This document shows positions 25,401-38,675 of a DNA stretch of 64,000 nt, piece by piece. The DNA comes from Paragordius varius. Taxonomy: Eukaryota > Nematomorpha. Below the pieces are notes generated by a model. It was not told where the DNA came from and searched no databases. It was given only the letters and a program-made list of their open reading frames with translations. The first letter of the stretch is position 1, and every line of letters starts with the position of its first letter. Position numbers and translations under genes: made by a program. The DNA is taken from NCBI GenBank assembly GCA_964247055.1, contig OZ176051.1, positions 3,596,001 through 3,660,000 of the forward strand. Direction: 5' to 3'.

Positions 25401-28400
25401 TTTGATATTTTGGTAGGATGTTCTAAAAATTCAACCGTATAGACCACGCGGTGTGGCACAAAGAAATGCTGGGTTAACTTGGCTACGGACATTTGCTCAA
25501 GAAATCACTCTTTTCACGAATCAAACTTTACAACAGAAAATGGTAACAGATCCAAACTTTGTATCTAATTTATCTAAGGATGATAAAATATATCGCCAAC
25601 TTCTGAACCAACTTATTGCCTTGTACAAACGAAAATCCAACATTTTAAAAGGTAGTTTTAGGATTAATTAATTAGCGATAAAGAGAAAAATGCATACAAG
25701 ACTTATATTCTATAGTTTACGGTTTGAAAAATATAACTAATCCAATTAATTATAACACGTTTTAAGTAAATTTTAATGAGCCACAAAATCATATACTATT
25801 TCACCAAAATTTAGTTACGTATCCGAAACAAGATTAAATAAAAAAGGTTTTTAAAAGTTATTATATAATTTTTTATGATTTTAAGATATCAATTTTAAAT
25901 ATATTTTTGTTAATATTTTTATAAATGTTTAGAATCCTTGTCTCTTACGCTTAATAATGGCCCTGTGTTAAACGCATCATCCAATCCATCACTGAATGAA
26001 ACTATAACGCCAATAAACAGTATTTCGAGACATGTTTTATATGGCATGTTTGATAGAGCACTTAAACAATGCCTGAATGTTTCGAACAAAACTAGTATCT
26101 TTGGATATGTATATTTTGCTGATGATGATAATACGTATGATTTGGCCCTTTTTGATGAGGTTTTTGTCTAAATTTGATTTTGCAAAGTTATTATAACTAA
26201 TTTGGTTGTTTCTATCAAAAAAACAAAACTAATTCCTTTAACATTCATCCATTCAAAAAAGGCTTGAAAAACGTGAGAAAATGTTAAATTAATTTTTAGA
26301 CAAAAGAATAAATAACATAACATTTTTCATTTATAAACTATGTAACAAAAAGAGTATTATAAAATGGTAATATATCATGCGTTGGGAAGAATGTGTTTAA
26401 AGTTTATTTTAGCCTAACCCATTTATTCTCACGAGACGCTATAAAAGCTTTTAAAATATTTTTAAGTAAAAAAAACATGGTTTGGTCAATATCATTTTAT
26501 GATAATAACAAATTGATATTTTTAATGGTGTGTATTTTGCAAAAGTATTGATTTTTTAAACAAAAACAATGTCAATTGTTTTATCAAACACGCGAATCTT
26601 AAAAAGTATTTTACAACAAAAGTTAATGTCTTGACACTTTGATTCGAATCTGGGTATCTAAATACTCCAGAGTATATTTAAGTTAATATTTTCTACCAAA
26701 TGAAACGGTCCTAATTTAATTTTTAGAAAATTTTATAAATAAGCCGAATGTCTAAATAAAATTTAGTTTTGAAAAAAAGTTCCATATCAAAATACTACGA
26801 CGCCATTTTTGTTTTACAAAATTTTTGCAAAATATCGTTTTTATTTAATTTTTCTAAAAGCAAATTTTTTAAATCACATCTAACATTGATGGAAATCAAA
26901 AAAGTGGTTTATTTCTTATTATTTTTAGATTTAGCCAATGTACACATGTCATGTTGATTAAATTTTTACCTTTGTTTACATTAAAATAAGTAAAATCAAA
27001 TATTTTTAAATGACTTGTTTTAAAATTTTAATTCATTAATGTTATATAGGTGCAAACTTTTGCCATGGTATCAATTCCCTTCATATTTTTTGTCTTTTAT
27101 TATTAACATTCCTGGGGGTATTCAATTACCACAATTTTAATCGAATGACTGAAATTAATGTGTTGTATCCAAGTGTTAATGTGCAAACTTGTTTTTATTA
27201 ACGATAATTTAAAGCAATTTTACATTTCTTGTTGTAAATTTAGGATAAACGATATCAAAATTACACTTCGAATTTAATAAATATAACTATTATAATCTTG
27301 CCTAGATGCGTAAAATCAAAAGGGTTGGAATTTGGCCCGTCGGTTTAGTCGGAGGACTTTATGTGGAAAAACCATTTTTACATAAAAGAACTGGTCAAGT
27401 CATTGGTTTCGATGTCATTTTTAATCCAACTCGTGCCTTTGCCCTTGATATGGCCGCATTTGCTATAAATTTGGAACTAATTTTGGGTAAACCGCAAGCC
27501 GAATTTGCCGTTGAAACATGCGTTGGTAAGAAACATGAGATGCCGTTTTTATTTTTGAATGATTGATTTTTTTTTCTCTCTAAACAGTGTCTATTAATCA
27601 AGTAAATTCTGGTTATATATATATAAATATGTCTTTAAAAATTTTTAAAAAGCGTTTTTTAAGAATGATTCGTTAAAAGTTGAGATTTTCCAAAAAAAAC
27701 TGACTCTTTTGTAGACATTTAGCCATCATAATGAGCCACAAACTATAAAAATTAATATATGATCATCAAAAAATTTATAAAATATATCAGGATATTAAAA
27801 CATTCCAATTATATCTTAGAAAGTTTCTTTTTAAAAAAAGAAAAGCCATGGGGCGGATAATGAGTCATGTAGGTTTTCCGCAAGCGCGTCATTTTGAAGC
27901 ATTATATTATTGGTTTTTAAAATTTATTGGAATTTCGTTACCTAGGTTGTGTTGAAACGTCATTGCTCAAACATCTCATTACATCAAAAGAATTAGAACC
28001 TCTAGCTGATAATTGTACCAAAGTAATCTATATCATTTTATATCATGTTTTCTTAAAACATTGTGTTTAAAATAAGAATATTAACGGGGTTTTATACCTT
28101 AATCTTTATAATCAATGTTTTTCGATTACCATTTTTTCAAAAAATATCAATGTATTATTGTCATTTATAAAATCGTTGGTAAGACCTTGCTCATTTTAAA
28201 TAAAAATTAAAATTTACATTATGCCATTTACGGTTCAAACTCACCCTTAAACCAATTCACCCTCGAACAATTTAAATTCATCCTAAAATATATTATGTGT
28301 TTTTCAAAGTTAAAAATTACCTATTATCTTTTTAAAAAATGAATTTTTGTTTAAAATTAATATAATGATGAAAAAATAATAAACTATGCCATAAGAATAT

Positions 28401-28747
28401 ATTTCATATTAATGATGGGTTATATTAGCCCGAAAACAGATAATTTATTTTTAGGTTGAATTTGAAATGTTCAAGAGTGAGTTTGAATTGTTCAAAGGGA
28501 AATTCGAATTGTAAATGGTATATTAAAATTCAATACATGTTTACGTTAATCTATTTTTTTGATAAATACTGTGTGCGCCTCTAAAATTTAAGAAAAATGA
28601 ATTGAACCATATTCATTAAAGATGTTATACTTTCATATTAAATAGGTTTATGTCTGGCACACAAATACACGCACACCAGAATTACAGTATGAAAAATATT
28701 ACCAAAAAATATATGGAAAACCGTCCAATTTGGGAATCATAGTATAA
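22409..28747 (+). CDS. B3GAT: beta-1,3-glucuronosyltransferase (GT43) with long stem
   Basis: Eight phase-consistent exons: 22409-22511, 22712-23391, 24509-24862, 25417-25651, 25933-26159, 27306-27525, 27946-28022, 28646-28747, about 665 residues. Exon 1 encodes a type II membrane anchor (LFAFIFITITFVVSSLLTIF), as expected for a Golgi enzyme. The GT43 catalytic domain starts at IIFLITPT in exon 3. It has the UDP/Mn motif YFADDDNTY (end of exon 5), IWPVGLVGG (exon 6), the catalytic-base region CVETSLL and LEPLADNCTK (exon 7), and VYVWHTNT (exon 8). GlcAT-I adds the GlcA that completes the proteoglycan linker. Two oddities: a stem of about 270 residues, and about 112 residues between NAGLTWLR and VYFADDD where human B3GAT3 has about 20. 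No ATG is found in frame with exon 1, so a start exon or trans-spliced leader is missing from the model. A TATATAAAA box is at about 22340. Confidence 0.93.
23865..24030. repeat. short tandem duplication in glucuronosyltransferase intron 2
   Basis: Two near copies of a block AAAGATAAACTTTTT(TT)GTTCAAATGA followed by a TTTTAGATAATAATTATA part lie about 75-80 nt apart. They are intronic, with no other signal. Confidence 0.6.
26635..27175. mobile_element. TTAA MITE copy D, in an intron
   Basis: Starts CACTTTGATTCGAATCTGGG after TTGA (a worn TTAA), ends TGTTGTATCCAAGTG before TTAA at 27176-27179, 541 bp. It lies in the 26160-27305 intron of the glucuronosyltransferase gene. Confidence 0.7.
28213..28530. 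repeat. element with inverted arrays of a ~21-bp repeat, copy 2
   Basis: The left array at about 28215-28290 has CTCACCCTTAAACCAATTCACC and related units. The right array at about 28450-28515 has the complement: GAAATGTTCAAGAGTGAGTTTG, then GAATTGTTCAAAGGGAAATTCG. The outer ends are also inverted (ATGCCATTTACGGTTC against the complement of GAATTGTAAATGGTATA). It lies in the last intron of the glucuronosyltransferase gene. Confidence 0.6.
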
Positions 28748-30453
28748 TTTTTAGACAATGAAAATGAAATTCGGAAGGATAATTGCTTTTCATACATGTT
28801 AAATGTGAAAAAGGTAAAAAACAAAATTAATTCTGCAATCATTAACCAAACTAGTTGTTTAATTTGATTCGATTAGTATTCCCGAGTGATAAATTATTAT
28901 TTATATCTTTTATTGAATATATTTCTATTGGCTCAACTTTAAAATATGTAATGCTATAAAATTTTAATCTTTATAACTCTAGATAATCTTAGTTTATTCA
29001 TTTTTTAAATACATTAACCGAGTTTAGCATGCTATATACGAAATTTCATTAACATTTTAATTATAATACTGATATTTTCATTTGCTATATGGCAAGAATT
29101 ATATGAAATAAATATGACATTATGACGATATAACAATGATGATAATTTAATTATATAAATTTATAATATTAAAAATATCTTGAATTTTGGTGTATCAAAC
29201 CAGGGTGCCCCAATTCGCGGACGCGGTAAAATAACGCTTTAAAATATTACAAAAACATTTTTTCTATATAATACGATGAGACGCTGAGCATTTCTAAAAT
29301 AAGGGTGGAAGAACAATCCTGCAGTTTAGATAAAATCCTATAAAAAAGATATTAACTGACTCTCCATCAAAATTAAAATTGGTAAGTTCATAGGAACCAT
29401 ATAGTAGGTTGGGATTGAGACCACTTTTTAAAAAATATGGTCAGATTCCTAATGGGGAATAAACACCGTTTTAATGTTCACAAAAATGCTTTAAGTAAAT
29501 ACAGATAAGATTGCAAAATTATTAAGGCTGATTTGTTTTAATTAAAAATTGTGACCTGTGTAAAATTTTTATCACTTTTTCTAAAATATGGTAAGATTTG
29601 GTGTGGTTATAAACAGCAATTGATTCCAGAAATGGATAAATATATAATATTGATTAAATAATTAACAATAAAAAAGTTAATAATATGAAGTTTTGATATA
29701 ATTTCATAATATTTGTATATTTCACATCTGAGATAGCTTATTAGCTTTTAACATGTTATTTTAAAAAGCAGTGTTCTCGGTTAATGATGCATTCACAATT
29801 GGTCCAACCAAATCCTACTCTTAAAGCCATCAAAAAGCTTACCAATACTCAAATAATAAAATGAGGTTAGGATAAGTTTTTGGTTTATATGAAATTTTTC
29901 TTATATTCCTATAATTATATTATGATTATACACACTATAACAAATATGCATTGGTTATAAATTTATTATATATATAATTTTATATAAGTGATTTTAATCG
30001 TTAATAGCCAAAAAATTACTATTATAATGACAAGTTTAAGTGGATATTTAAAAATTTTTATGCGCTTTAATTAAAAAATAGGTTGAGATCAATGCTATAT
30101 AATGAGCTGTATGATTCTTACTATCTTTAATGCAATATATTTTCACTATGTTTCAATCGTGAGAGATTCACAAGCTTTTGATGGTAATCAAGATGTTTTA
30201 TCGTTTTGTTTTAAATGCTGAATTAACCCTTTAAATGTTGGACTCATCTAAAACCATAAAATAAAATTTATATAATTAAAAATTTCAGATTTCAACAAAT
30301 AATATTGGGTTAAAAATATTTATAGATATATAATCAAAAATATTAACAAAGATTAGATAAAACTTATACTAAGTTGTAAACACCAAATTAGTCTAGATGT
30401 CTAAATCACCGAAAATAAATAATATGGTGCTTAAGTTTCAAAAAGTAAAAAAA
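28748..30453. other. intergenic AT-rich stretch between convergent genes
   Basis: Lies between the 3' ends of the glucuronosyltransferase (+) and CRAMP1 (-). A fragment around 29235-29290 (AAATATTACAAAAACATTTTTTCTATATAATACGATGAG) matches the tail of repeat family D. No gene is recognised. Confidence 0.4.
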
Positions 30454-31306
30454 TCATACAGGAAGATTAGATGATTCCTTGGATGACGTTAATCCCGTTA
30501 AAAGTGAACTATCATTCTGTATAAATAAACTATCTAGTGTATTGAAAGAGGTAAAAATATTAGTTTTATTGCTTTCAGTTTCTGCGGATACAATAATGGG
30601 TGTCTCAATTCGCTCTATTGTACTAATTATGTTTGTTTCCTTAGGAATAACATTAGCAATAATATTGCTGGTTGAGACGAGATTAACAAGAAAATCTTGA
30701 GTATGTAGACTAAAATTATCATCGAATATTGGTTGGTAAGTATTGGTTAAATGTGCCGACATCCCTATTGATATATATACAAAAAATAGATATTATGAAA
30801 AAAATGTTATGCACAAAAGTATATATTTATGTGTTTTAAAAACAGTGGTTAATTGTTTTAAAAAGAATGCTTCCAGATACAATCATAATAAAATTTTCAA
30901 AGTAAAAATAAACGAAACAGCATACATGATATATCTCCCAAAGCAATATCAATCAGTTTTTCACTTTCAAAAGAGTTAGGTGGATTCTCCTTAGTTAATT
31001 TTATGTCAGCTATTTGTTGGTTAGCAATCGTTCTATGAATCATATTCTGATCTTTTAACTGTTGTTCCGATGTTGTAAAAGGTAATGGCCATTCTTCGAC
31101 CATAGGCAAAGAAACATCGAGTAGAGAATTATCAAAATTTGATGGTATTGCACTAGATAAAGGAATTGATGTTTGGGTTGTTTTATAAGTTGAACAGTTA
31201 AGTATATTATTATAGTTACAATTGGTAGAATATAAAAATGATGTGTGCTGATTTTTTGCCACAGTGTTTGGTGCTTTCTATATAATAGTATTGTGCGTTA
31301 AAATTT

Positions 31307-31361
<55 letters not shown>

Positions 31362-34300
31362 CAAAAAAGTTGTACATTACCGAATGTTTATTCTGAAGAT
31401 CTGATAAATTTACGAAACCAGGCGTTTCCATCCCAAACGCTACATTTTAAAAGAACATATGTTTTAAAATTTTATTCCAGCTAATTATATTATATATAGC
31501 TATAAATAATATAACCTGCCGTCGATTTCAATCGATTCGTTATATCATACACGTGTTTAATTTTATTATTTGGGTGTAAAGATGTGTAAAATGAATTACT
31601 CACATTCGTTGTCATAAGAGGAATAGAATTTCCGTTAGTGGGTATTGGTAAAATCGGTACAATATGTTTTTCGCCCATGTTATGCATATTCTGTCCTTTT
31701 ACCAAGGTAAAATTTACTATTCCATTTAAAGGGGGTACATGGCTCGAAAATATCACTGAAGAATTTAACTGATTAGCTAAAATTTGAGCGTTATTATAAT
31801 TAATGGTATTAAAACCATTGTGAGTTAAGAGGGGTGGTTGTTGATTCGGTAAACCACCAATTTTTCTGAGGTACCTTGAAATGCGATTATTATAGCGTCT
31901 AGGACGTGTTGAGGATATACCCACATTAGATTGAGTAAATGATACTTTATTTGCAGCCATAATTGGTGATTTTATTTCAATGATCGCCGGTATTGCATTA
32001 GTTATCAAGGTTGGAGTAGAAACGATTAAATTGTTTGAAATATTTGCAAAGGACTGATTAATTTGTATTTGTTCAGCAGTCGTTTGATGTGTTGTTGTTG
32101 ATTGAGGCAAGGAATAAGATTGTATGATATTCACTAAAAATCAATATTCGAAACATTTTAGTTATATTATTTATACTTTCGAAAAAAATTTCAAAAAATA
32201 TCTAAACTTTTAACATGATCCGATAAATCGCCTCCAGAACTAGGGTATATATTTTGAATCGAGTCAACATTGAATTCTCTGGATTCTACCACATTTGCGG
32301 TTAAATTTATATTGTTCGCGTTTACAGTTAATTGGTTTGGATCTAACGTATGATGTAAATTTTTAAAAATTATCGATAATTGCTATTTGTAGCTTTTTAA
32401 AATTATTAAAGATATATTATATTATAGACAGCCTTATATAAAATTTTAGTATAATTTAGCATTCTTTATAAAACTTTGTTATGCAAAAGAAAATGCTCTA
32501 TAATAAAATATTTTTGCGTTTATACAAAGTATTTTGCTTACGTATTCAAATAACTATAACTCACCCATATAAAGTGTAGTTTGACAATCTAAAATGGTAA
32601 TATTAACCGATTTCACCGAATAATCAGGATATACTCTCAATTTTTGTTTTAAGTTTGAAATTAAAAATACTCAATCGAGCAAATATTATTATAAAAATAT
32701 CTGTTAAGGAATAATATATAGAAATGCAAGGCAATACATGAATATTTAAATTATACAAGAATTTAAAAAATACTATGATAACATTAATTCAAAATCATTC
32801 TGATAAATAATTTTGACCAAATTTTTAATTTACCTTTGGTCGTAGTGATTGGATAATTTTTTTCCGATACAAAAGTAGATGTATCGGCCAAAGCCAAATC
32901 AAAAAGTGCTCGGAAATTTCGTTTTTCATGTTCTTCTTCTTGAGGAGTCATCTGTCAAAAAAAGATTTAACTATTATGAGAGAATTTAAAAAAACGTAAT
33001 TATTGTTTAAAATTAATGTTTAAATACACCATTTAAATTTCAAATTTACCCTCGAACTTTATATTTATCTTGAATATTATAATTTCATTCTCAAACACAT
33101 GAAATTTACCCTTAAACAATTTCAAATATACCTTTAAATATTTCCTTAAACATAAATCTCAAACACCTCAATTTATACCCACAAACATTTCGTATTCCTG
33201 GTTATTAAATTCACCCTAAAATATATCAAATTACCCCCGATAACTTTTAATTCAACTTAAACTTAAAAATTCCCCTTGGATTTCAAGGCTTGAACATTTT
33301 TACTTTACTCTTAATTTTAAACTACCTTTCAATATTTAAATTTACATCATTTCGAACTCACTTTAAATACAATTCTCCCTTAAACATTTCGATTTCGCCT
33401 TCATTTCAGGTTTATCTTAAATTAAAATTCATTGAACATTTCGAATTCTCCTTTAAATATTAAACCTCTTGAAGATTATAATCCACTCTATTTGGAATAA
33501 ATCAACTTTTATTTAATATTAAAATATTTTTGTGTTTTTTTTTCGATTTTACCCTACTTTGTTAATTTATTACAAATTCATATATCAAAAACATAAAAAA
33601 TATAAGTTTTAATTTAAGGTGCCTTGTTTATTATAAAATATATTTGTAATTTTACCAAAACAAAGCATTTCATATCGGATATTCATATAATTTTTGATAT
33701 TTTGAAAAATATTTAATCAAAAAATGTATCTCATATTTAAGTTAAATTAGCCCAAAAAAAAATTTAATTTTAAATTAAAAGTGTTATAATCAAAGGTCAA
33801 TTTAAAATGTTCAAGGATAAAAAAATGTTTAAAAGTAAAATTCAAGTGTTATTGGTATATTTATATCGATGGCATAATTCAAATTTTATTATTAAGCATT
33901 ATACCAAAATTATATTCAATATTAAAATGATATAATTTAAAATTAATCTGTTAAAAACTCCTTTTCTAATTTAATAGTTTTTTCTAAATTAGCTAATTAG
34001 TGTAATAAATATACTTTAAAGGTATAATGGAATGTGATAGAATACGTATTAAAGGTTAGGTTATATCTATGACACAAATCCGAAAATGTAACATTTAAAT
34101 CAATCAATTCTTGCAATAGATATGGTAAATTTGTGGTTTCATTCGAATGATAATTTAATTCATCCACGTTATTTTTCTTTTCAGATTGCGATTGAGTCGG
34201 CATTGTTATGTTAGTTTTTTCGTAAGAAACATAAAATGCCAATTGTTTAAGTATGTCGATAATTGGATGATTTTCATCCTTCGAAAAAGTATGTTCAAAA

Positions 34301-37300
34301 GATTCTGGTGTATTCATTTTATCGAATTTGTTGGGTGTTTCGTATACTTTAGGTGCGTTTTTTAACAAATGTTTGTATTCGTTTGTCTAAATAAGAGGAA
34401 GCCAAAAATGTAATAACTATTTAGGAATTTAAAAATAACCATATAAATGTAACAAAAAATTATTATAATAATTAATGAATAAATAGATTTTTTAAACAAG
34501 TTTCTTATTATTTAATAAATAATGTTGTGAGATTAATGAAGCAAATATTTTATGTTATAATTGGCTTTTAAACAATACTTATTGATATACTACAACTTTT
34601 AATTTGAGACGCTTGAACAAATTAAAAATTAATTAAATTTTGTTTTTGATAAGGTAAAGAACTATAAATTGATTGCAACTTCGTCGCCAAATTAAAAATA
34701 TATAATTATAGAAACAATCAATTACATATTGCCCTAAAAGTGTAGAGTTTTGCCATTTATTGCAGAGGAGTTTGTGGACATCTAAAATTCGAGTATTTGG
34801 TAAAAGTGTAAGCTTAATATTAGGATTTTGACCCAAAGATTGAATAATGCAATAATCACGTTGAGTCTTTGGAATTAAAATGCAACTAATATTTTCTCGT
34901 TGTTTTAGTTGACCATTGTGCATAGAGGCTATTTTGCCAAAATTAACATTATTTGAGGTTAGGCCTGATAATGTATTATTTACATGTCTTTGATTTTCAC
35001 TTTTTTGCAATATATCTGAATCTATAAATTTAAATAAGGTGTCTTAAAAATAAAGGTTATTGCACTAATTTAACAAATAATTGTTAAATCAATAATGTTG
35101 GTATTTAATTAATAACCCGGCTCTGCTAAAAACAATAGTAAAATCTTGATGACATTATAGATAAAAGATTTTATAAAACTAATATAATATTGAACAACAA
35201 ATTTTTATTCGAGTTTATTTGCATTTCCTGATATTTACTATCTTTTGACAGTAAATCTGAATTAAATATTATAATTCTACCTAAAAAAAATTATAACTTG
35301 ATATTTATGACTAGCCCTCTTTAAAAAAATTTTAAAAAATGTTATTCTTTGAAATTATATGATAAATGCCCATTTGTAATATATCATTCGAAAGAGTAAT
35401 GAAAACTCTATAAAATTCAATCTAATATGTTTTATATCAATAGTTAATGGTAGAAAGCGACAAACCCGCTAAAAGAGAACGTTTTTCTCAACTAATTATT
35501 TTTTAAACTAATGTATGTAAATAGCTCAAACTTTGTGTAGATAGCAATGAATGCCCAAAAAAGAAAACACAAAAAAAATTTCGATTAAAACACTCATTAA
35601 TTGCTTTTATGTGATTCAAAAAGCCATTTTTGATTTTTAGTTTTTTTAATGTGTCATCAATATTAATTATTTTATTTAGAAGGCTTAAAATTTATTTACA
35701 ACTAGAAATAAGGTATAAGGCATTCTTGATCTTATATAACCGTTAGGTAATATTTAATTAGTTATAATGCATTTTAGTATTCAATAGATAAAACAATTAT
35801 GATTTTTATTAAAGCCAACCAAAAGCTTTTTTAAAGATTTTTTTTATCTAATCTTATACTAATGAAACCCTAATAATTATATTAAAATAATTTATATGAT
35901 TTTTGATTTAGTACGTCTAAGAAAATTTTTGACTTATTTAGGGGTTGAAAATTATGACCATATAAAGCCAAATAACTTTAACATCAAATTGATTTAAATA
36001 TTAACTACCATTCGAAAAATTCTGTCGTTTGCACCCTTTTCAGTGGATATAAAAACATGGCTATATATCTAAAACTTTTGATTTTAAAAATTTTGAGATA
36101 ATGTTTAATCGGTGCCAAAAATTTTATATAAACCCCAATAAAAAATAATTCTTAGGCGTTAGATAAATTTTCTTTAGATATACTATAAATGTACTTTGAT
36201 TATATTTAAATAAAAATAGCCCGTAAAAAAGTCAAAATTTGTTGGGTTAATTTATGTAATATGCGACTACCGCAATTTAGATAAAATCACTATAAATCAA
36301 AAAAGTTGATTAAAATGCGTGATATTTAAAACTATCTCGCAAATCTTAGATAAAAAAGTGCGGAAAATTAATTCATTGGGTAATTTTTAACAAAAATACA
36401 AAAATTAAACAACCAAACTTTACAAATTTTTCGTCTGAAAATGGCTAACTTATGTGGTCGCAATAAAAAATTATTGTAAATAAAAACAAGAAGTACCATT
36501 GATAAATTCATTCAGATTATGAAGTAATAAACGATTGGAACCCTGTGATATTAAATTGTTTGTATGATTCGGTAAAGTGCTATTAGAATTGTTTGGTAAA
36601 ATGGTTGCATTGTTTGTGGAACTTCCCGTTTGTAATAGATTTGTTTCTCCTCCTGAATAAAATATAAAATCATTTATAATTTCAATAATAAAAACAAAAT
36701 AAAAAAACGCGGCCTCAATTTAATTAGAGTGGCTCTTTTCCCCTTCATAATGATAAAATACATGGCTAATTATCCGCATCATCCACCCTTTCAACAACTT
36801 TTTTGTTAAAATAGGAATTTATGATAATTACTATAATCTGATTTTTTAATGAAAAGCTCATTATCAAAGGGGTTTGATGCATATCGAAAAAAGAAAAAAA
36901 TAACTTACCCGATAAATTTTTTAGAGCATCACATGTTGGGAGTTTAATCCGTATTTTTTTATCCTTAATTTTCACCCAACTTGATCTAAAATTGACAATT
37001 AGATAACAATATACCCATGAAAAATAAGTGGTGTCATATGTTCACGTAAGAGTCTTTTTAACCTTTTTTCGTCGCCTATGCAAAATTATAAAAAAATTAT
37101 ACATTGGTTAAACTTCTTCCTCAATTCCCCGTAACTAAGTAAGCAAGATAACTCCACAAAATTCTTTTTGAGTGCTAGAAATATATAATTAATCATTACA
37201 TGTTTTTTGAGCTTCATTTTTATATTTGATATATTTGGTTAACTTTGCCAGAGTGCGATAATAGAAATGCCTAATTTGCTCTTTGTTTCGTGTCATATTT

Positions 37301-37545
37301 TGACCGTATTTGGACAACATATATTGCCAAATCTGCTCAAAATTTTTTCCAAACTAGAATAGAAAAAAAATAAAACCATGGCTAATGCTTCAAAGAATAG
37401 ATTTGTTTCTTCGGCACTCCATTGTTCCCATGTTTTACGCTTTCGAACTAGTAATAAAGGCTGTGTTGAATCTATGATTTATATAAAATATACCATTTTG
37501 ATTCACAATATTTGGATTTTCATGGTCTAAGTTTTGACTCGACAT
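30454..37545 (-). CDS. CRAMP1: CRAMP1: cramped chromatin regulator homolog
   Basis: Sixteen phase-consistent minus-strand exons, 983 residues: 37494-37545, 37377-37471, 37200-37353, 37103-37174, 37015-37075, 36909-36985, 36497-36652, 34726-35021, 34015-34386, 32834-32951, 32565-32588, 32208-32342, 31516-32133, 31381-31439, 30926-31277, 30454-30764. The start is MSSQNLDHENP. A SANT/Myb-like region (TWEQWSAEETNLFFEAL, then FGKNFEQIW and RNKEQIRHFYYRTLAKLTKYI) matches human CRAMP1 (RQWESWSTEDKNTFFEGL, KNKEQVRHFYYRTWHKITKYI). It is followed by LSYGELRKKF, WVKIKDKKIRIKLPTCDALKNL and IIQSLGQNPNIKL, all CRAMP1 landmarks. The C-terminal half is Ser/Asn/Thr-rich; a DNSLLDVSLP piece recalls the human SALLDISLP. 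Cramped is a nuclear protein linked to Polycomb silencing and linker-histone gene expression. The first five introns are 22, 23, 25, 27 and 29 nt, and later ones reach 1.5 kb. Exon 11 is only 24 nt. Confidence 0.88.
31309..31358. repeat. AT microsatellite
   Basis: About 25 AT units inside the 31278-31380 intron of CRAMP1; it makes up half of that intron. Confidence 0.9.
33010..33890. repeat. element with inverted arrays of a ~21-bp repeat, copy 3
   Basis: The largest copy. From about 33030 to 33480 there are some fifteen to twenty degenerate units like CCTTAAACATTTCGAATTCA, read head to tail. From about 33780 to 33850 the complement occurs (GGTCAATTTAAAATGTTCAAGG, AAAAGTAAAATTCAAGTG), ending near GATGGCATAATTC. 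It fills most of the 32952-34014 intron of CRAMP1. Confidence 0.6.
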
Positions 37546-38675
37546 TTATCAAACAATAGATACATCTGACCAATGTTTTTAGCATTATATCATCAAAACT
37601 CCTGTTTTAATGACAATATGTTCTACGCTTGCTTTCGGTTTTCATGTCATTTTCATTTTTATCTTCTTATTCAAATTATATTATTATATATCCTAAGATT
37701 TGTATACAAGGTTTGTGATTGGTATTCCCTTTCTCGTTAGATTTTGTTTTATTTCAAAATAAGTCTGTTATGGTGCCTTCCCTTTTTAACAATAATCAGT
37801 TTTCCAGCTTTCCTATCTTCTACAAATATTTATATTCTAAGCCTAACTTAAAAGATATACTTCTGTCTTTCATTGTTCAAAGTCATTCTATATTATTTCC
37901 AACGCGTATTGCACGCTATTTAATATACTAAAAATTTTGACCACCGTTTTTTTTAAAAATGATTGGACCTTAAGACTTTTACATATTATCCTTTCAAAAC
38001 GCACCCTACGAGCTGCATGAGGCTATAAAAATGCTTTTTATAGCTCTGAATTACTAATTTTGAGTAAAAATCCTGCAAATTTGTCAAACAACATTGAAAT
38101 CATTTTAGTAGTCTTAACACAAGAAAATTATTTTTTTGGCCCTTCAATAATTTTTGATGAGTAGCACTGTTCTATATCGTAAGTAAAAAACTACGGTTGC
38201 TAAACCAATAAAAAAGGAATATGTTTTTTTTAACCGCTGATTAAGACCTACTCAACAGCTGAACTCATTTCAAAAATCCGATAAATAAAGCTGCTTTTGG
38301 CAACCTTAATTTTATTATACATTCAAAGGCATCTTTTTTTAATATTTTGCCAATATTCAGCCTTATCTGAGTATTTTGGAAAAGGCATTAATCCATTGTT
38401 TCTAGATATAATTTAAAACGAATTGGCAGCATCCGAAATATGGCTTTACAAGTTGTGTCATGGTGACGGTTGCACATTGTTGACATTTTAACTATAAATT
38501 GAAATGGAGACAGGGCTAGATCTGTCCTGTCTTGCGTTATGCTAACTCGAAGTGAAATGCTTAAAGGATAGAGTTTGTTCCCACACAAACCAATTAAAAT
38601 TATAAATAATATAATTAAATAGTAAGAGATAATACGTGACGTGGCATTTTAAATTTTCATCTATTAATGTTTTTA
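37546..38675. other. CRAMP1 5' flank
   Basis: Upstream of the CRAMP1 start on the minus strand; any promoter would lie here, but no TATA or other motif is convincing. The open frames at 37719-37931 and 38388-38588 have no family similarity that I can see. Confidence 0.35.
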
